From Chitiniphilus shinanonensis DSM 23277 (GTDB taxonomy: Bacteria; Pseudomonadota; Gammaproteobacteria; Burkholderiales; Chitinibacteraceae): DNA of 64,000 nt. The notes beneath the pieces were generated by a model. That model saw only the letters and a program-made list of their open reading frames with translations, made no database searches and was not told where the DNA came from. Made by a program: the position numbers and the translations under genes. Positions 16,488 through 24,390 of this stretch are shown one piece after another (positions within the stretch are counted from its first letter, which is position 1; each line of letters starts with the position of its first letter). The stretch covers positions 124,001 through 188,000 of the forward strand of contig NZ_KB895338.1 in NCBI RefSeq assembly GCF_000374805.1. Direction: 5' to 3'.

Positions 16488-17357
16488 ATGGCCGACCAAG
16501 ATCCTTCCCTCGCCCTGGCGCTGGCACTGGCCGAGGCTGAGCACCTGCTGGACTGCCACCGGCTGGCGCGGGCCCAGGCGCTGGCCGACCTGGGTGACAT
16601 CGACCTGCCGGACGTGGCGCCCACCCGCGACGACCTCAGCCAGCTGGCGCCGCTCGGCCCGCTGTACCTGGCGCGCGAACTGGAACAGGCCGGTCTGCTG
16701 CCGATGGCCGAACAGGTGGCCGGGTTGTTCGCCAGCGGCGCCATCACCCAGCCGCTGGGCCCCACCGGCGAGCTGATCACCCGCTTCTGGCGCCAGCGCC
16801 GTGACCGGCTGTCCGCCAACGAACGCGGCGCCATGCTGCAACAGGTGTTCGAAGCCGGCGTGTTCGACCGCGCCATGGAACGGCTGTGCAATGCCGTGCT
16901 GGCGCTGGCCGACAACGCCGGCACCCGCGACGCGCGCGAGGAAGTGACGCTGGACCTGGCGCTGCGCGGCGTGCGCGAACTGCTGTTCCAGCGTTCCGGC
17001 GGCATGGTCGGCTTCGCCGCCGAGGACATCCTGGCGTCGGTGCGTGACGCCATCGCCTTCCTGCGCGACCCGCGCCTGCTGGCCGCGTTCTCGGTCCGCA
17101 GCATGTGGGCGTTGTTGGCCGCCAGCGGCGAGCGCACCGAATACCAGGTACGCCAGCACGTGGAACTGGGCAATGCCGGCGTCACCCTGCTGGCGTGGGT
17201 CGGCAGCGCCGACGCCGGCCAGGCCACGCTCAATGCCGGCGGCGACGGCGCCGCGCGGCTGTTCGCCGCCGCACAGCGCTGGCTGATGGCACGGCAGAGC
17301 CTGGGCGATACGCCGGCCGCCGCGCCACCGGCCCCTGCCCTGGCGGGTGCCGCATGA
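16488..17357 (+). CDS. 289-aa cluster protein sharing a domain with the 667-aa protein
   Basis: Helical cytosolic protein whose whole length after residue 55 can be aligned by eye with the C-terminal half of the product at 10503 (shared landmarks: the R-D-P-R/E-V-x-x-A-F-x-x-R-x-M-W segment and the following NAG-hydrophobic-LAW strand). The C-terminus is Ala/Pro-rich. It lies between paralog members 3 and 4, and its stop overlaps the start of member 4 (ATGA), suggesting the two are made in step and may bind each other. It looks like a shortened paralog of the 667-residue protein; the function is unknown. Confidence 0.78.
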   Translation: MADQDPSLALALALAEAEHLLDCHRLARAQALADLGDIDLPDVAPTRDDLSQLAPLGPLYLARELEQAGLLPMAEQVAGLFASGAITQPLGPTGELITRFWRQRRDRLSANERGAMLQQVFEAGVFDRAMERLCNAVLALADNAGTRDAREEVTLDLALRGVRELLFQRSGGMVGFAAEDILASVRDAIAFLRDPRLLAAFSVRSMWALLAASGERTEYQVRQHVELGNAGVTLLAWVGSADAGQATLNAGGDGAARLFAAAQRWLMARQSLGDTPAAAPPAPALAGAA

Positions 17358-18901
17358 ACGTCGCCGAAGCCCGGCCTGCGCCGGCCCCGGCCGCCGCGCC
17401 GCCGCCGGACTGGCTGCGCGGCGCGGTGCGGCAGGTGCTGGAACAATCGCCCGGCTACGCCGAACTGGGCGCGGAACAGCGCCGCGCGCTGGCGCAATCG
17501 ATGGTGCGGGTGTCGGCCATGGCCGCTGAGCTGCTGGCCGAGGAGGACGACGCCCAGGCGCAGATCGACCACGGCGAAGCGCGCCGCGCCGCCGCGTTGG
17601 GGGTGGAGCCGGGCGATACCGGTCGCCGCCGCCCGCTGGCGCGCGCCATGGACGCGCCCGGCTTCGGCGCCGCCACCGACCGTATCGCCGACACCACCCG
17701 CAACGTGCTGGGCGCGATCTCGTTCCCGCGCTTCGTCACCGACCTGGTGAACGGCGTGTTCCGCGCCATGCTCGACTCCACCTCGCAGCAGATGCAGATG
17801 TACGTGCAGTTGCTGAACAACGTCTCCGCCTCGGCCGAGGGCTTCGAGCGCACCCAGTACCCGCTGGTGGCGGTGCGGCGCTGGGTGGCCGAGCACTTCC
17901 CGGAAAGCATCGAGTACGAGGAACCGGAACTGGAGCCGGGCGAGACGCCGGACCCGGACGACGTGCGCGCGGCGGAGGAGATTCCGCTGCGGCTGAAATC
18001 CGGCGCCCAGATGCCGTCGGCCGAGGACATCCGCGCCGTGCTCGGCATGGAGCCGACCGAGAGCGTGGATGCCGGCAACCCGGAGCAGCTGGTGCCGCTG
18101 GCGCGCCGCCACATCGCCCGTCAGCGGCAGCAGATGCTGGCGACCATGGTGCAGATGGGCATGCAGCGCATCGTGATCGACAGCGGGAAGATCAACGCCG
18201 CCATGCGCTTTCACATCGATACCCGCAGCGCCGCCAACAGCGACCAGGGCAGCCAGTTCGGCATGCAGAACCGCGTGCGCGCCGCCGGCTCGTTCGGCAT
18301 GGGGCCGTGGGGCGCCAGCGCCGAGGTGGAGAACACCATCAGCTATGTATCCACCCAGCGCACCCAGAACACCGAGGAGATCAACACCGACGTCGAGCTG
18401 AATTCGTCGGTGGAGCTGAATTTCCGCACCGACTACCTGCCGCTGAACCGCATGGCGGCCCAGGCCCAGGCCGACCGCATCCGCAACGCCTCGCTCAACC
18501 CCACCGCCGAAAGCAACCCGGCGGCGACCGCCAGCGCCGAACGCCAGGCGCGGCTGGCGGCGCAGCACACCGCCGAGCAACAGCGGCAAAGCTCGCTCTC
18601 CGGCGCCATCGACACCGCCAGCCGGGTGCCGCCGGCCAGTGCGCCATTGCCGGTGCCGCAGCCGGGTCAGCGCGCCGGCGACAGTGCCGGCAGCAGCAGC
18701 GGCACCAGTCCCGCCAGTACCGGCGGTGGTACGCCATCTGCCAGCGGCAGCAGCGCCCCGGCCACCGGCACGGTCGCGGCCAGCGGTACCACGCCCGCCA
18801 GCGGCTCCACCCACAGCACCCCGGCCACCGGCAGCGCCGTCGCCAGCGGCTCGGCCCCCGTCAGCGGCACCTCGCGGCCAGTCAGTGGTTCAACCCGATA
18901 G
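17354..18901 (+). CDS. cluster paralog family member 4 with Ser/Thr/Gly/Pro tail (515 aa)
   Basis: Fourth copy of the family. N-terminal helices (VRQVLEQSPGYAEL, ALAQSMVRVSAMAAEL). Core (ISFPRFVTDLVNGVFRAMLD, SQQMQMYVQLLNNVSASAEG). Central block (RQQMLATMVQMGMQRIVIDS then KINAAMRF). GMGPWGAS patch. C-terminal block (VELNFRTDYLPLNRM). It is longer than the others because of an acidic insert near residues 190-220 and a roughly 130-residue tail made almost only of Ser, Thr, Gly, Ala and Pro. Such a tail is expected to be disordered or a flexible tether. ATG 17354 overlaps the previous stop. It is the last gene of the cluster. Confidence 0.82.
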   Translation: MNVAEARPAPAPAAAPPPDWLRGAVRQVLEQSPGYAELGAEQRRALAQSMVRVSAMAAELLAEEDDAQAQIDHGEARRAAALGVEPGDTGRRRPLARAMDAPGFGAATDRIADTTRNVLGAISFPRFVTDLVNGVFRAMLDSTSQQMQMYVQLLNNVSASAEGFERTQYPLVAVRRWVAEHFPESIEYEEPELEPGETPDPDDVRAAEEIPLRLKSGAQMPSAEDIRAVLGMEPTESVDAGNPEQLVPLARRHIARQRQQMLATMVQMGMQRIVIDSGKINAAMRFHIDTRSAANSDQGSQFGMQNRVRAAGSFGMGPWGASAEVENTISYVSTQRTQNTEEINTDVELNSSVELNFRTDYLPLNRMAAQAQADRIRNASLNPTAESNPAATASAERQARLAAQHTAEQQRQSSLSGAIDTASRVPPASAPLPVPQPGQRAGDSAGSSSGTSPASTGGGTPSASGSSAPATGTVAASGTTPASGSTHSTPATGSAVASGSAPVSGTSRPVSGSTR

Positions 18902-19187
18902 AACAACCTTTCCAGATCGGCATCGCTGTCGCATATCCTGTGCTTCAATCGATTCATGCCACACCCTCCTTGTCGCGCCGCAGCGCTTTATCGTGCCGGC
19001 AAGTAGACCAGCACCACCCCGCTACAGGCACCTCTGTGCACGCATAACGGACATGCACCGCGCGCATGGGCCGCCTGTCGCCGGCCACGCCCCCGCCGGC
19101 ACGGCCGCCGCAAACCCCTTGCGCGGTGGCAGAATACGCAGTTCAGCCGGGCAACCCGGCGGCATCGATGCGGAGTGAGCAGTCCCC
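18902..19187. other. intergenic spacer between cluster and parA-like gene
   Basis: About 286 bp with no supported gene. It probably holds the end of the cluster transcript and the promoter of the ParA-like gene. No strong hairpin or promoter boxes stand out. Confidence 0.4.
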
Positions 19188-19952
19188 ATGACGGTCATCG
19201 CGGTGTTCAATCAGAAAGGCGGCGTCGGCAAGACCACGGTCACCGCGCATCTCGCGGCCACGCTGGCCCGCAACGGCATCGAACCGCTGGTGATCGACCT
19301 CGACCCGCAAGCCCACCTGACCGCGATGTGGCGCCAGCGGGTACTGCCCGGCGAATCGGTGCTGCGCTTCTACCAGGGACTGGCACCGCTGTCCGACCTG
19401 GCGCGGCCGCTGCCGGGCGGCGTGCATTTCGTGCCGTCGGGGCTGGAGCTGTCCAAGGTGGACGCCCAGGTGGTGCGCCACCGCGACCACATCTGGCGCC
19501 TGAAGCTGGGGCTGGAAGCCGAAATGCTCAGCGACAGCGGCATGCCGATCCTGATCGATTGCAGCCCCGCCCTGGGCCCGCTGGCCTTTTCCGCCCTGTT
19601 CGCCGCCGACCTGGTGCTGGTGCCCGTCGCCGCCGACTACCTCGCCCTGCACGGTGCGCAACTGCTGGACCGCACCCTGGCCGGCCTGACCCGCTTCCGC
19701 GGTCGCGTGCCGCGCCGCTACCTGCTCAACCGCTACCTGCCCGGGCAGGACACCTCCGAGCAGGTATTGGCGCAACTGCGGCAGCGTTACGGCGACGAGC
19801 TGCTGCGCAGCATGATCCGCGAGCAACCCGACCTCGCCCGCGCCGCCCACAGCGGCGAAGACCTGTTCAACTTCGCCCCGGAAAGCGTCGCCGCCACCGA
19901 CTTCTCCTACCTGCTGGACGAACTGATCGAGCTGGGCCTGCTGCGCATCTGA
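19188..19952 (+). CDS. ParA/MinD-family ATPase, no ParB partner
   Basis: 254-residue P-loop ATPase of the ParA type. Deviant Walker A with the signature lysine (NQKGGVGKTTVTAHLA), Walker A' (VIDLDPQAHLTAMW) and Walker B (ILIDCSPALGPLAF). There is no N-terminal DNA-binding domain, so it is the short chromosomal or orphan type. Proteins of this family bind nucleoid DNA dimerically and position cargo such as plasmids, chemoreceptors or protein assemblies. No ParB-like gene or parS-like repeat is adjacent. Being next to the protease cluster, on the same strand and 286 bp away, it could position that cluster's products, but this is only inference. ATG 19188 has GGAG somewhat far upstream. Confidence 0.9.
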   Translation: MTVIAVFNQKGGVGKTTVTAHLAATLARNGIEPLVIDLDPQAHLTAMWRQRVLPGESVLRFYQGLAPLSDLARPLPGGVHFVPSGLELSKVDAQVVRHRDHIWRLKLGLEAEMLSDSGMPILIDCSPALGPLAFSALFAADLVLVPVAADYLALHGAQLLDRTLAGLTRFRGRVPRRYLLNRYLPGQDTSEQVLAQLRQRYGDELLRSMIREQPDLARAAHSGEDLFNFAPESVAATDFSYLLDELIELGLLRI

Positions 19953-20035
19953 CCCGTAAACAACCTCGCTGCTGGCGAGTGAGATCACTCCGCTTATCGT
20001 GTCGTCTCCCACCTCAGGACGCTCCCCATGCCTTA

Positions 20036-20097
20036 CTGATCGGTCTTCCCTCCTTCGCAACGCTGCCTGCGGGCAGTGCGTTTGGCATACCGATCAG
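20036..20097. repeat. nested inverted repeat upstream of GNAT gene
   Basis: Arms CTGATCGGT (20036-20044) and ACCGATCAG (20089-20097) enclose a second hairpin (GCTGCC-TGC-GGGCAG). It ends 8 bp before the start codon at 20106, so in RNA it would hold the ribosome site next to a strong structure. This suggests translational control or a remnant element. Confidence 0.5.
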
Positions 20098-20105
20098 GAA
20101 CCCAT

Positions 20106-21531
20106 ATGGAACGCTCATTGCGCACCTTGCGCATCTCTACCGCACGCCTGTGCGTGCGCAGTTTTTCCCTCGACGATCTCGATGCGCTGCATGCGCTGAC
20201 CCGGCAATCCGCCATCACCGATCTGCTGCCCGACTGGGCGATGAGCCGCGGGCAGTGCAGCGAGTGGCTGGGCTGGCATGTCTCCCGCCTCGACCATTTC
20301 GACGCGGCCGCCCCGGTGCTGCCGCTGGCGATCTGCCTGCCCGACGGCGAACTGATCGGCTGGCTGGGGATCGGGCCCAAGCCCAGTGTGCATCTCGGGA
20401 TGCCGGAGGTGATGTATGCGTTGTCGTCGCAACATCGCGGCCACGGCTATGTCAGTGAGGCGGTCCGGGCCGCGACGTGCTGGTTTTTTGCGCAGGGGCC
20501 GGTGCCGGCGCTGATGGTGCTGGTCAAGGCCTCCAATGCGCCGTCGCGGCGCGTGGCGCTGGCCAGTGGCTTCGTGCCGCGCGGGCATGCGATGTGCGAT
20601 CAGGATGGGCGCTTCGAGCTGTTGGTGCTGGAGCGGCCGGCGGCCATGCCGATGCTGGAGCCGGTCCTCGACCAGGATGCAGCCGCCATCGCCGCGCTGC
20701 TGGTCAGGGTGGCGGCACACGAGGCGGAACACTGGCTGGACGGTGCCAGCCCCTTCATTCCGGATCACCACCTGCCGGCGATGCATTGCTTTCATCGCCG
20801 CAGCGGCGACTATCGCAAGATCGTGTGCGATGGCGTGCTGGCTGGCGTGGTACTGGTCAGCAGCAGCGGCCGCGAACATGCGCGCATCGAGCTGCTGTAT
20901 CTCGACCCCGTGTATCAGGGCCGGGGTTTGGGTGGGCAGGTGCTGGCGCTGGTCGAGGCGGCGTATCCGCAGGTGCGTGTCTGGTCGCTCGACACCACGC
21001 GCCACAGCGCGCGCAATCTGCCGTTTTACCAACGGCACGGGTATGTCGTCGTCGGCCAGGATGAGGACGAGTTCTACTTGGTGAAGCGCCTGCCCGGCCC
21101 TGTCGATCTACGCGAGGGGCGCGATTTCCGCGCGACGGCGCTGGCCGGTGCCGATTTCAACGAGGTGGATCTGTCGCAGGCCCGCATCAGCAACAGCGGC
21201 ATGGCCGATGCCTGCATCCGCTAATGCCAACCTGCAACGCCTGCTGGTGGCCAACTGCAATGTCAGCGATGCCACATTCGGCAATGCGCGGCTCGACGGC
21301 CTGGCGTTGCATCACGTGTCGCTGGGCGGGGCGCGCATCGATCACTGCAATCAGGGCTGGACCGGCGAGCGCAGGCCACTGTCCATCCACGCCAGCGATC
21401 TGGGCGGCAGCCGTATCGTTGATTGCAATCTGCGCAACGTGCATATCGACGGGTGCGATACCACGGGGCTGACCATCGACGGGGTGCCGCTGGCCGATCT
21501 GCAGGCGGCGTACCGGGCGCGGCACGGCTAG
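20106..21531 (+). pseudogene. tandem GNAT acetyltransferase with pentapeptide-repeat tail, frameshifted
   Basis: The first frame (20106-21224, 372 residues) holds a RimJ/RimL-type GNAT domain (ISTARLCVRSFSLDDLDAL, HRGHGYVSEAVRAATCWFF) and a second GNAT domain (LLYLDPVYQGRGLGGQVLAL). A pentapeptide-repeat segment then begins (ATALAGADFNEVDLSQARIS) and stops at TAA 21222. The pentapeptide repeats continue in another frame from 21223 (NANLQRLLVANCNVSDATFG) to the stop at 21531. Reading ATCCGC-T-AATGCC without the single T restores one continuous protein of about 474 residues. This is either a real frameshift mutation or a sequencing error; the first 372 residues could still give an active enzyme. 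ATG 20106 follows AGGAA. The substrate is unknown. Confidence 0.8.
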
Positions 21532-21551
21532 GTCGGTCCGCGCCGGCGTTG

Positions 21552-21583
21552 GCAGGCCCGGCCCCGGCCGGGCCTGCTACAAT
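21552..21583 (+). promoter_or_regulatory. hairpin and TACAAT box upstream of serB
   Basis: An 11-bp perfect stem (GCAGGCCCGGC / GCCGGGCCTGC, 21552-21577) with a 4-nt loop, with TACAAT directly after it (21578-21583). The hairpin probably ends the upstream transcript. TACAAT is a plausible -10 box for serB, 33 bp before its start, though no good -35 is visible at 17 bp. Confidence 0.5.
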
Positions 21584-21615
21584 CGCGGCTCTTTTCCTGC
21601 CTTCGCCCCACCACC

Positions 21616-22455
21616 ATGTATCGTCTCGTCATCCAGGCCCCCGAAGTCGCCACCCAGGATCTGAAGCAGCTTGCCAGGCTGTCGGATGCCTACGAGATCC
21701 AGGCCATCACGCCGCAGGCGTTCAGGCTGCTGGGCGCGCAGCTCGACAACGAGGAGCCGGTGGCCGATTTCTGCGAATCCAACCAGCTCGACTACGCCTT
21801 CATCCCCGAGGAACTGGGCGTGGCGGATATCGGGCTGGTGGTGATGGACATGGATTCCACGCTGATCACCATCGAGTGCATCGACGAGATCGCCGACATG
21901 GTGGGCATCAAGGCCCAGGTGGCCGAGATCACCGCGGCGGCGATGCACGGCGAGCTGGATTTCAAACAAAGCCTGACACGCCGCGTGGCGCTGCTGGCCG
22001 GGCTGGAGTTCGGTGCGCTGCAACGGGTGTACGAGGAGCGGCTGCAACTGATGCCGGGCGCGGAGCGCATGCTGAAGGGCTTTCAGGCGGCCGGCGCACG
22101 TACGCTGCTGATCTCCGGCGGTTTTACCTATTTCACCGACCGGCTCCAGGCGCGCCTGGACCTGAGCCGCGCCATCGCCAACGTACTGGAAGTGGCCGAC
22201 GGCAAGCTCACCGGCCAGGTGAACGGTGACATCGTCGATGCCACCCGCAAGCGCGAGGAGCTGATGCGCTACCGCGACGAGCTGGGGCTGCGTCGCGAGC
22301 AGGTGGTGGCGATGGGCGACGGCGCCAATGATCTGCCGATGCTGCACGAGGCCGGTTTCGGCGTGGCCTGCCACGCCAAGCCCAAGGTGCAGGCCGAGGC
22401 GCCGTTCGCCATCAATTACGTCGGCCTGGACGGCGTGCTGAACTACTTCCTCTGA
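21616..22455 (+). CDS. serB: phosphoserine phosphatase
   Basis: Cytosolic HAD-superfamily enzyme for the last step of serine synthesis, phosphoserine to serine. 279 residues, the usual length for proteobacterial SerB. An N-terminal ACT-like region (residues 1-75) precedes the HAD core: motif I DMDSTLI with the nucleophile Asp, motif II in LLISGGFTYF, a Lys in the family position after DATRKREELM, and motif III/IV GDGANDLPML. Starts at ATG 21616 and is convergent with nasS downstream. Confident assignment. Confidence 0.97.
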   Translation: MYRLVIQAPEVATQDLKQLARLSDAYEIQAITPQAFRLLGAQLDNEEPVADFCESNQLDYAFIPEELGVADIGLVVMDMDSTLITIECIDEIADMVGIKAQVAEITAAAMHGELDFKQSLTRRVALLAGLEFGALQRVYEERLQLMPGAERMLKGFQAAGARTLLISGGFTYFTDRLQARLDLSRAIANVLEVADGKLTGQVNGDIVDATRKREELMRYRDELGLRREQVVAMGDGANDLPMLHEAGFGVACHAKPKVQAEAPFAINYVGLDGVLNYFL

Positions 22456-22542
22456 TCCGGCGGCGGGCTGCCCGCCATCGTCCGGCCGCCGGGTGCCTGG
22501 TGGCCGGCAAAACCCCGCGTGGCGGCCCCGGTACTCGTCGCG

Positions 22543-23685
22543 CTAATGCCAGACTTCGCGCCGGCCCGCTTCGGCCGACAGGTTGTGCACCGCGAACGAG
22601 GTGGCATAGCCCTCGGGGTCGTTGCCGTCCCAGGCCCGTCCGTCGTTGAACACGCTGCGCCGCAAGTCCTGGCCGGGCGCGGTGGCATCGGCCAGCGTGG
22701 CGGCTTCGCGGAACAGCGTCACCTGGTTGATCTCTTCGGCCAGACCGCGATAGTCGGGCGGGGTGGCCAACATGCCCCAGCGCCGGTACTGCGTCAGGAA
22801 CCACATCAGGTCGGAACGCCACGGCATGCAGACCTCGCCCTTGCTGCCGAAGAAGCGCACAGCGTGCGAGCGCCCTTCCTGGCCCTGGCCATCCACCAGC
22901 CGCGAGGCGATGGCGCCGACCGGCACGCCGATCACCTCGGACAGCCACGGCGCGGCCTCGATGCGATGCATCGGCTGGTCCAGCCAGCGGCACGCCTCCA
23001 GCAACACCGCCACCAGCGCGCGCGCCGTGTTGGGATAGCGCTCGACGAACATGCCGGTGGTGGTCAGCACCTTGGCGGGATGGTCGGGCCAGATCTGCGC
23101 GCTGCCGAGCAGGGTACGCCCGATGCCGTTCAGCTCGGCCAGCGCGCCCCAGGGCTCGCCCGCGCCATAGCCGTCCAGATCGCCGCGCGCCAATGCCGGC
23201 GCCAGGTCGGTGGGCGGCGTGGTGAACATCGAGACATCGCGCAGCGGGTGGATGCGGTGCGACGCCAGCCAGTAGTAGAACCACATGGCGCTGGTCGGCA
23301 GGTTGTGCGCGAAGGCCAGCCGGCGCGTCGCCGACAGCACGGCGCGATAGAGCGTCTCGCCGTCGCGCACCGAGCTGGCGAGCTGGTTGGCGATGGTCAC
23401 GTTCTCGCCGTTCTGGCTCAGCGTCATCAGCACCGCCATCGGCGACGCCATCCCCCCCAGGCCCAGGTGCAGCGACAACGGCAGGCCGTAGTAGGTCTGC
23501 GCGGCGTCCAGTTCGCCGGCCAGCAGGCGGTCGCGCAGCACCGACCAGGTGGCCTGCCGGCTCAGCGACAGCTCCAGGCCGTAGTGGGCGGCCAGCCCCA
23601 GCCGTTGCGCCACCACCAGCGGCAGGCAGTCGCTGAACGGCAGGAAGCCGAGTTTGAGATGGGTTTTTTCCAGGTGGAAGATCAT
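22543..23685 (-). CDS. nasS: nitrate/nitrite-sensing NrtA-like protein NasS
   Basis: 380-residue member of the NrtA/CmpA substrate-binding family without a signal peptide (starts MIFHLEKTHLKLGFLPFSDC), hence a cytosolic sensor rather than a transporter component. Family landmarks include GFLPFSDCLPLVVA, ATWSVLRDRLLAGELDAAQT, LPTSAMWFYYWLA and GYGAGEPWGA. In characterised systems NasS sequesters the antiterminator NasT until nitrate or nitrite binds. Its start overlaps the nasT stop by four bases, so the two are co-translated. No nitrate reductase or transporter gene is in the window, so the regulated genes must lie elsewhere. Confidence 0.9.
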   Translation of the reverse strand: MIFHLEKTHLKLGFLPFSDCLPLVVAQRLGLAAHYGLELSLSRQATWSVLRDRLLAGELDAAQTYYGLPLSLHLGLGGMASPMAVLMTLSQNGENVTIANQLASSVRDGETLYRAVLSATRRLAFAHNLPTSAMWFYYWLASHRIHPLRDVSMFTTPPTDLAPALARGDLDGYGAGEPWGALAELNGIGRTLLGSAQIWPDHPAKVLTTTGMFVERYPNTARALVAVLLEACRWLDQPMHRIEAAPWLSEVIGVPVGAIASRLVDGQGQEGRSHAVRFFGSKGEVCMPWRSDLMWFLTQYRRWGMLATPPDYRGLAEEINQVTLFREAATLADATAPGQDLRRSVFNDGRAWDGNDPEGYATSFAVHNLSAEAGRREVWH

Positions 23686-24236
23686 GGCGACGGGGTGGAC
23701 ATGGCGATCACCCGGCGTGCCACGTCCACCAGGCGGATGCCCTGGTCGCGGGCCTGGCGGCGCAAGGTGGATACGGCTTCGTTTTCCTGCATGCCCTGCT
23801 CGTGCATCAGCACGTTCTTGGCATGCTCGATCAGGCCGCGATCCGGCGGCTCGCCGGGTGCGCCCTTCTGGCTGGGCTGGGTGGTGGCGAGCGTGGCCCG
23901 AGCCACCAGGAAGGCGTGCTGCGACACCGATTCGGGCACGTCGTGCGTCGCGTAGACGGCGATGCCGGTGGCCAGGGTGGCGCGCAGCGAGCCGCCGCTG
24001 CTCATGCGCGGGCCATAGGGACGGGTGATGGCGAAGGCTTCCAGCGAGTCGCGCAACGGCGATTCGACGTCGGCCAGCACCACTTCCGGGGACAGGCTGG
24101 CCAATCGTTGGACCAGGGCCCGGGCGGTGTTTGCCTCGCCCACCACGTCCATGCCCGCCGCCTGGAGCGCCGGCGCCAGGGCGCCGATGGGCATGTCGGT
24201 ATCGGTGATCAACAGGATGCGCGTCATATCGGCCAT
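23682..24236 (-). CDS. nasT: ANTAR-domain response regulator/antiterminator NasT
   Basis: 184 residues (181 if the second ATG at 24227 is used). N-terminal receiver-like domain (TRILLITDTDMPIGALAPAL, VVLADVESPLRDSLEAF) and a C-terminal three-helix ANTAR RNA-binding domain (RGLIEHAKNVLMHEQGM, ENEAVSTLRRQARDQG, VARRVIA). ANTAR proteins of this type bind paired hairpins in leader RNAs and block termination of nitrate-assimilation operons. It is the partner of NasS, with overlapping genes. The start choice is uncertain because neither ATG has a clear ribosome site. An inverted repeat (24263-24294) lies in the upstream region. Confidence 0.88.
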   Translation of the reverse strand: MADMTRILLITDTDMPIGALAPALQAAGMDVVGEANTARALVQRLASLSPEVVLADVESPLRDSLEAFAITRPYGPRMSSGGSLRATLATGIAVYATHDVPESVSQHAFLVARATLATTQPSQKGAPGEPPDRGLIEHAKNVLMHEQGMQENEAVSTLRRQARDQGIRLVDVARRVIAMSTPSP

Positions 24237-24262
24237 CCGCTGCGAGGAGACGATGATCCTAG

Positions 24263-24294
24263 TTATGCCGCATCGCAACATGAAGCGGCAATAA
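24263..24294 (-). promoter_or_regulatory. inverted repeat upstream of nasT
   Basis: TTATGCCGC (24263-24271) and GCGGCAATAA (24285-24294) form near-perfect arms around 13 nt, centred about 43 bp upstream of the nasT start. It could be an operator or an RNA hairpin for autoregulation; no partner is identified. Confidence 0.4.
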
Positions 24295-24390
24295 CGGACA
24301 CACCCTATGGTGATCCGCTCGCAGGGCGCATGAAAGCGCCACCCGGAAGCTGAACGCCCCGGCCCGACCGGCGGGCTCGCGGTGCTGCGG

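Noticed and set aside
18667-18957. Minus-strand open frame opposite the tail of paralog 4
   Set aside because: Product is a low-complexity mirror of the Ser/Thr/Gly/Pro tail; no ribosome site.
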